Positions 61,741 through 64,000 of a DNA stretch of 64,000 nucleotides are shown here, piece by piece. Both the position numbers and the translations under genes were made by a program. Numbering within the stretch: position 1 is the first letter of the stretch; each line of letters opens with the position of its first letter. A model generated the notes under the pieces. That model worked only from the letters and a program-made list of their open reading frames with translations, was not told the DNA's origin and searched no databases. The stretch is taken from NCBI GenBank assembly GCA_014189435.1, contig CP050293.1, positions 2,919,001 to 2,983,000 of the forward strand, written 5' to 3'. This stretch comes from Mesorhizobium loti (lineage in GTDB: Bacteria; Pseudomonadota; Alphaproteobacteria; Rhizobiales; Rhizobiaceae).

Positions 61741-61944
61741 TCAGGCCAGATCGATGTCGAGGATCGCCATCGAGAAATTGTAGTCGCCGTCGTCCTCGTC
61801 CTTGAAGACGATGCCGAGGAATTCGTCGCCGACATAGACCTCGGCCGAATCGTCCTTGCGCGGCCGTGCCTTGACCTCGATCTTGGGGTTCTGGAAGACG
61901 CGCTTGAAATACGCGTCCAGCTTTCTGATTTCGTCCGGCTTCAA
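61741..61944 (-). CDS. DUF3126 family protein
   Basis: A 67-residue protein matching DUF3126 throughout: KPDEIRKLDAYFKRVF, IEVKARPRKDDSAEVYVGDE, FLGIVFKDEDDGDYNFSMA, ILDIDLA. The start is TTG at 61944, with GGAG seven bases upstream; longer frames run into unrelated sequence. The family is alphaproteobacterial and of unknown function, often next to cysE, as it is here. Confidence 0.9.
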   Translation of the reverse strand: MKPDEIRKLDAYFKRVFQNPKIEVKARPRKDDSAEVYVGDEFLGIVFKDEDDGDYNFSMAILDIDLA

Positions 61945-62095
61945 CAGTCTTCTCCGATCATCGGGCTTGCTCGTTCGAACGCGCTTCTGGCACGTCGACA
62001 ATGGCGATGTAAAGGCAAGCGGCCTGATAAGACGAGACAACCACCCGCTCATGCAAGCGGCCGGAATCCGGCAGCAGGCGGCGGCCTCGTGAAAA

Positions 62096-62944
62096 TCAGA
62101 TGTCGAAGCTGACGACCTGATCCATCGTCTGCGACGGCAGAAGCTGGTCCATCTGGCGCGACGGCTGATCGCAGCCGGTCTCGCCGACGACGCGGGCCGG
62201 CACGCCGGCAACCGTCTTGTTGTGCGGCACCGGCGACAGCACCACCGAGCCTGCCGCGATCTTCGAGCAATGGCCGATTTCGATGTTGCCGAGGATCTTG
62301 GCGCCGGCGCCGATCAGCACGCCGTAGCGAATCTTGGGATGACGGTCGCCGCCGGCCTTGCCGGTGCCGCCCAGCGTCACGCCGTGCAGGATCGACACGT
62401 CATCCTCGATGACCGCCGTCTCGCCGACGACAAGGCCGGTGGCGTGGTCGATGAAGATGCCCTTGCCGATGCGGGCGGCCGGGTTGATGTCGGTCTGGAA
62501 CACCGAGGACGAGCGGCTCTGCAGATAGAGGGCGAAATCCTTGCGGCCCTGGTTCCACAGCCAATGCGCCAGCCTATGGGTCTGGATAGCGTGGAAACCC
62601 TTGAAATAGAGCACCGGCATGATGAAGCGGTCGCAGGCCGGATCGCGATCGTAATAGGCCTGGATGTCGACACGCACGGTCGTTGGCCAGTCCTTGTCGT
62701 CGGCCAGCATGGACTTGAACGTCTGGCGGATGAGATCGGAGCCGATGTCCTGGTGGTCCAGCCGCTCGGCCAGCCGATGGATAACCGCTTCCTCCAGGCT
62801 GTCCTGGTTGAGGATGGTCGAATAGAGGAATGCGGCGAGCAGCGGGTCGCGATTGACCGCCTCCATCGCCTCGTCGCGGATCGAACGCCAGATCGGATCG
62901 ACCGGCTGCAATGCGCTGTGTCGGGAAATGCTGATGCTGTTCAT
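62096..62944 (-). CDS. cysE: Serine O-acetyltransferase
   Basis: A 282-residue enzyme that acetylates serine for cysteine synthesis. The N-terminal helical domain (DPIWRSIRDEAMEAVNRDPLLAAFLYS) is followed by the left-handed beta-helix with INPAARIGKGIFIDHATGLVVGE, GVTLGGTGKAGGDRHPKI and IAAGSVVLSPVPHNKTVAGVPAR. The C-terminal tail ends in Ile (VVSFDI), as needed for binding the cysteine synthase OASS. DUF3126 follows 150 bases downstream on the same strand. Confidence 0.95.
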   Translation of the reverse strand: MNSISISRHSALQPVDPIWRSIRDEAMEAVNRDPLLAAFLYSTILNQDSLEEAVIHRLAERLDHQDIGSDLIRQTFKSMLADDKDWPTTVRVDIQAYYDRDPACDRFIMPVLYFKGFHAIQTHRLAHWLWNQGRKDFALYLQSRSSSVFQTDINPAARIGKGIFIDHATGLVVGETAVIEDDVSILHGVTLGGTGKAGGDRHPKIRYGVLIGAGAKILGNIEIGHCSKIAAGSVVLSPVPHNKTVAGVPARVVGETGCDQPSRQMDQLLPSQTMDQVVSFDI

Positions 62945-63091
62945 CGCCGTCTCGTCCTGCGCCCTGCCGGGCTTGCCTGTTGCGCTTGCCTGTTGTCCGG
63001 CCGCACATATAAGCCAGATCATAGCACGATTGAACTCAATTTTCCTTAGTGCATTGTCAAATGGATTTGGTTCGCGGGAATTCAAGCAGCC

Positions 63092-63697
63092 ATGGAAACC
63101 GAACCCTTGATCGACGACGCGCTGAAAAGCGAGCTCTCGGCGCTTTACCGGGCGCCAGGCCGCCACTACCACAACCTTGCCCATATCGAGGCGATGCTGG
63201 CGCTGGCAGGCGACTATCGAGGGTCGCTCGGCGATCCCGAGGCGATCGACGCTGCGATCTGGTTCCACGATGCCATCTATGACAGCAAGGCCAAGGACAA
63301 CGAGGCGCAAAGCGCTACCCTTGCCGAGAAACGGCTGGCGGGCCGCGCGGATCCTTCACGTCTCAACCGCATCTCGGCGATGATCGTCGCCACCGCCACG
63401 CACCAGGTGCCGCCGTTCGACGACGCCACGGCCACACGGGACGCAAGTCTTTTCCTCGACATGGATCTGTCGATCCTGGGTGCCGCGCCGGCTGCCTTCG
63501 ACGCCTATGAGCGCGCCGTGCGGCGCGAGTATCGTTGGGTGGAAGAGCCGATGTGGCGGGCCGGACGCAGTGCGGTCCTGCAGAGTTTCCTCGCCCGCCC
63601 CCACATCTTCCACACGCAAGAATTTCGCCAGCGTTTCGAACCGCAGGCCCGGGAAAACATGACGCGGTCATTGCAGGCCTTGCAAACCCCGTCATGA
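63092..63697 (+). CDS. HD-domain protein (predicted metal-dependent phosphohydrolase)
   Basis: A 201-residue helical protein with the HD-type metal site: RHYHNLAHIEAML (His25, His27, His31) and AIWFHDAIYD (His59-Asp60). Later DATRDASLFLDMDLSILG supplies the last Asp. This is the COG4339-like class of small HD phosphohydrolases. The substrate is unknown. Divergent from cysE with 147 bases between. Confidence 0.88.
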   Translation: METEPLIDDALKSELSALYRAPGRHYHNLAHIEAMLALAGDYRGSLGDPEAIDAAIWFHDAIYDSKAKDNEAQSATLAEKRLAGRADPSRLNRISAMIVATATHQVPPFDDATATRDASLFLDMDLSILGAAPAAFDAYERAVRREYRWVEEPMWRAGRSAVLQSFLARPHIFHTQEFRQRFEPQARENMTRSLQALQTPS

Positions 63698-63727
63698 TCT
63701 TCACCGGAGGCGCGCTTGCTCTTGGCC

Positions 63728-64000
63728 CTATCCTGGCACGGGCGTTGCATCGAACAATGCGCTGAGAAACGCCTGAACTAGCGAGCGCTGGGCGTCGGTC
63801 TTGCGATAGGCGACGCGGTGTATGGAACTGAACGCATAGGCCCTTGGCTTGATGGCCCGCATGTCTCCGGCGGCGACCCAGGGATCGGCAAAATGGCACG
63901 GCAGAAAGCCGATGAAGTTGCCCGACAGGATCAGCATCAACTGCGCTTCCATGTGAACGACCGATGCACTCGCCCTGGGATGGCCGACAAGGTAGAGGTC
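63728..64000 (-). CDS. LysR family transcriptional regulator (C-terminal part, cut by window edge)
   Basis: About 90 C-terminal residues are visible. The sequence GHPRASASVVHMEAQLMLILSG, then NFIGFLPCHFADPWVAAGDM and RAIKPRAYAFSSIHRVAYRK, is the usual end of a LysR substrate-binding domain. It ends with QAFLSALFDAT. The DNA-binding domain is beyond the window edge, so the target cannot be inferred. Confidence 0.8.
   Translation of the reverse strand, partial: DLYLVGHPRASASVVHMEAQLMLILSGNFIGFLPCHFADPWVAAGDMRAIKPRAYAFSSIHRVAYRKTDAQRSLVQAFLSALFDATPVPG

Noticed and set aside
1..64000. tRNA, rRNA, insertion sequence or prophage genes
   Set aside because: No cloverleaf-like tRNA sequence, rRNA segment, transposase or phage structural gene was recognised on either strand by reading.

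Overview
This 64 kb window is GC-rich chromosomal DNA that reads as an alphaproteobacterium of the order Hyphomicrobiales, most likely Mesorhizobium or a close relative. The reasons are: rhizobial-type gene order (dsbA-like, aroQ, accB, accC, aat, DUF2155, NDUFA12-like), an RNase E with a long charged insert in its S1 domain, many GTG/TTG starts, and several alphaproteobacterial families (DUF3126, NDUFA12, DUF2155, BTLCP cysteine peptidase). This is inferred from protein character, since no rRNA or tRNA gene was seen. Gene ends at both window edges are cut: a TetR regulator on the left and a LysR regulator on the right.

Layout. 1-11.2 kb: two convergent polyamine-type (PotABCD-like) ABC importer operons. 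The plus-strand one ends in a metallo-beta-lactamase-fold hydrolase and lies next to a TetR gene. The minus-strand one ends in an amidase followed by a BetI-like TetR gene. Both promoter regions carry inverted repeats that look like operators. 11.4-15 kb: an exported 1021-residue protein with a cysteine-less caspase-like domain and an intact CHAT protease domain. 15-25.4 kb: NAD kinase, a DEAD-box helicase, a LysR/NmrA divergent pair, a DUF2798 membrane protein, an ankyrin-cytochrome c fusion, an OmpA-like lipoprotein, two GFA-fold proteins and prfB with a programmed +1 frameshift. 25.4-35.2 kb: cell-wall genes (PBP1A, AmiC-type amidase), RNase E with a long structured leader, glutaminase and an aminotransferase. 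35.3-49.4 kb: mostly housekeeping genes (M48 protease, DsbA-like oxidoreductase, aroQ, accBC, aat, panBC, gatB), a YjhX-family protein behind a structured leader that ends in a terminator, a CBS protein and a rhomboid protease. 49.4-64 kb: more accessory in character, with PAS and PilZ proteins, a secreted transglutaminase-like peptidase, a decayed DUF2726-like fragment, a large repeat-rich autotransporter, an ankyrin protein, small exported orphans, cysE and an HD-domain protein.

Quality warning. Three recognisable genes (the NmrA-like gene, the DUF2798 gene and panB) are each broken by exactly one extra base in a homopolymer run, and a fourth small gene probably is too. The shared direction (+1) and context suggest consensus errors in the assembly rather than true pseudogenes, especially for panB.

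Most notable leads are the CHAT/pseudo-caspase protein, the leader-terminator ahead of the YjhX gene, an orphan intrinsic terminator on the minus strand near 49.47 kb that implies an unannotated small RNA, and the recently duplicated 150-bp unit in the autotransporter.
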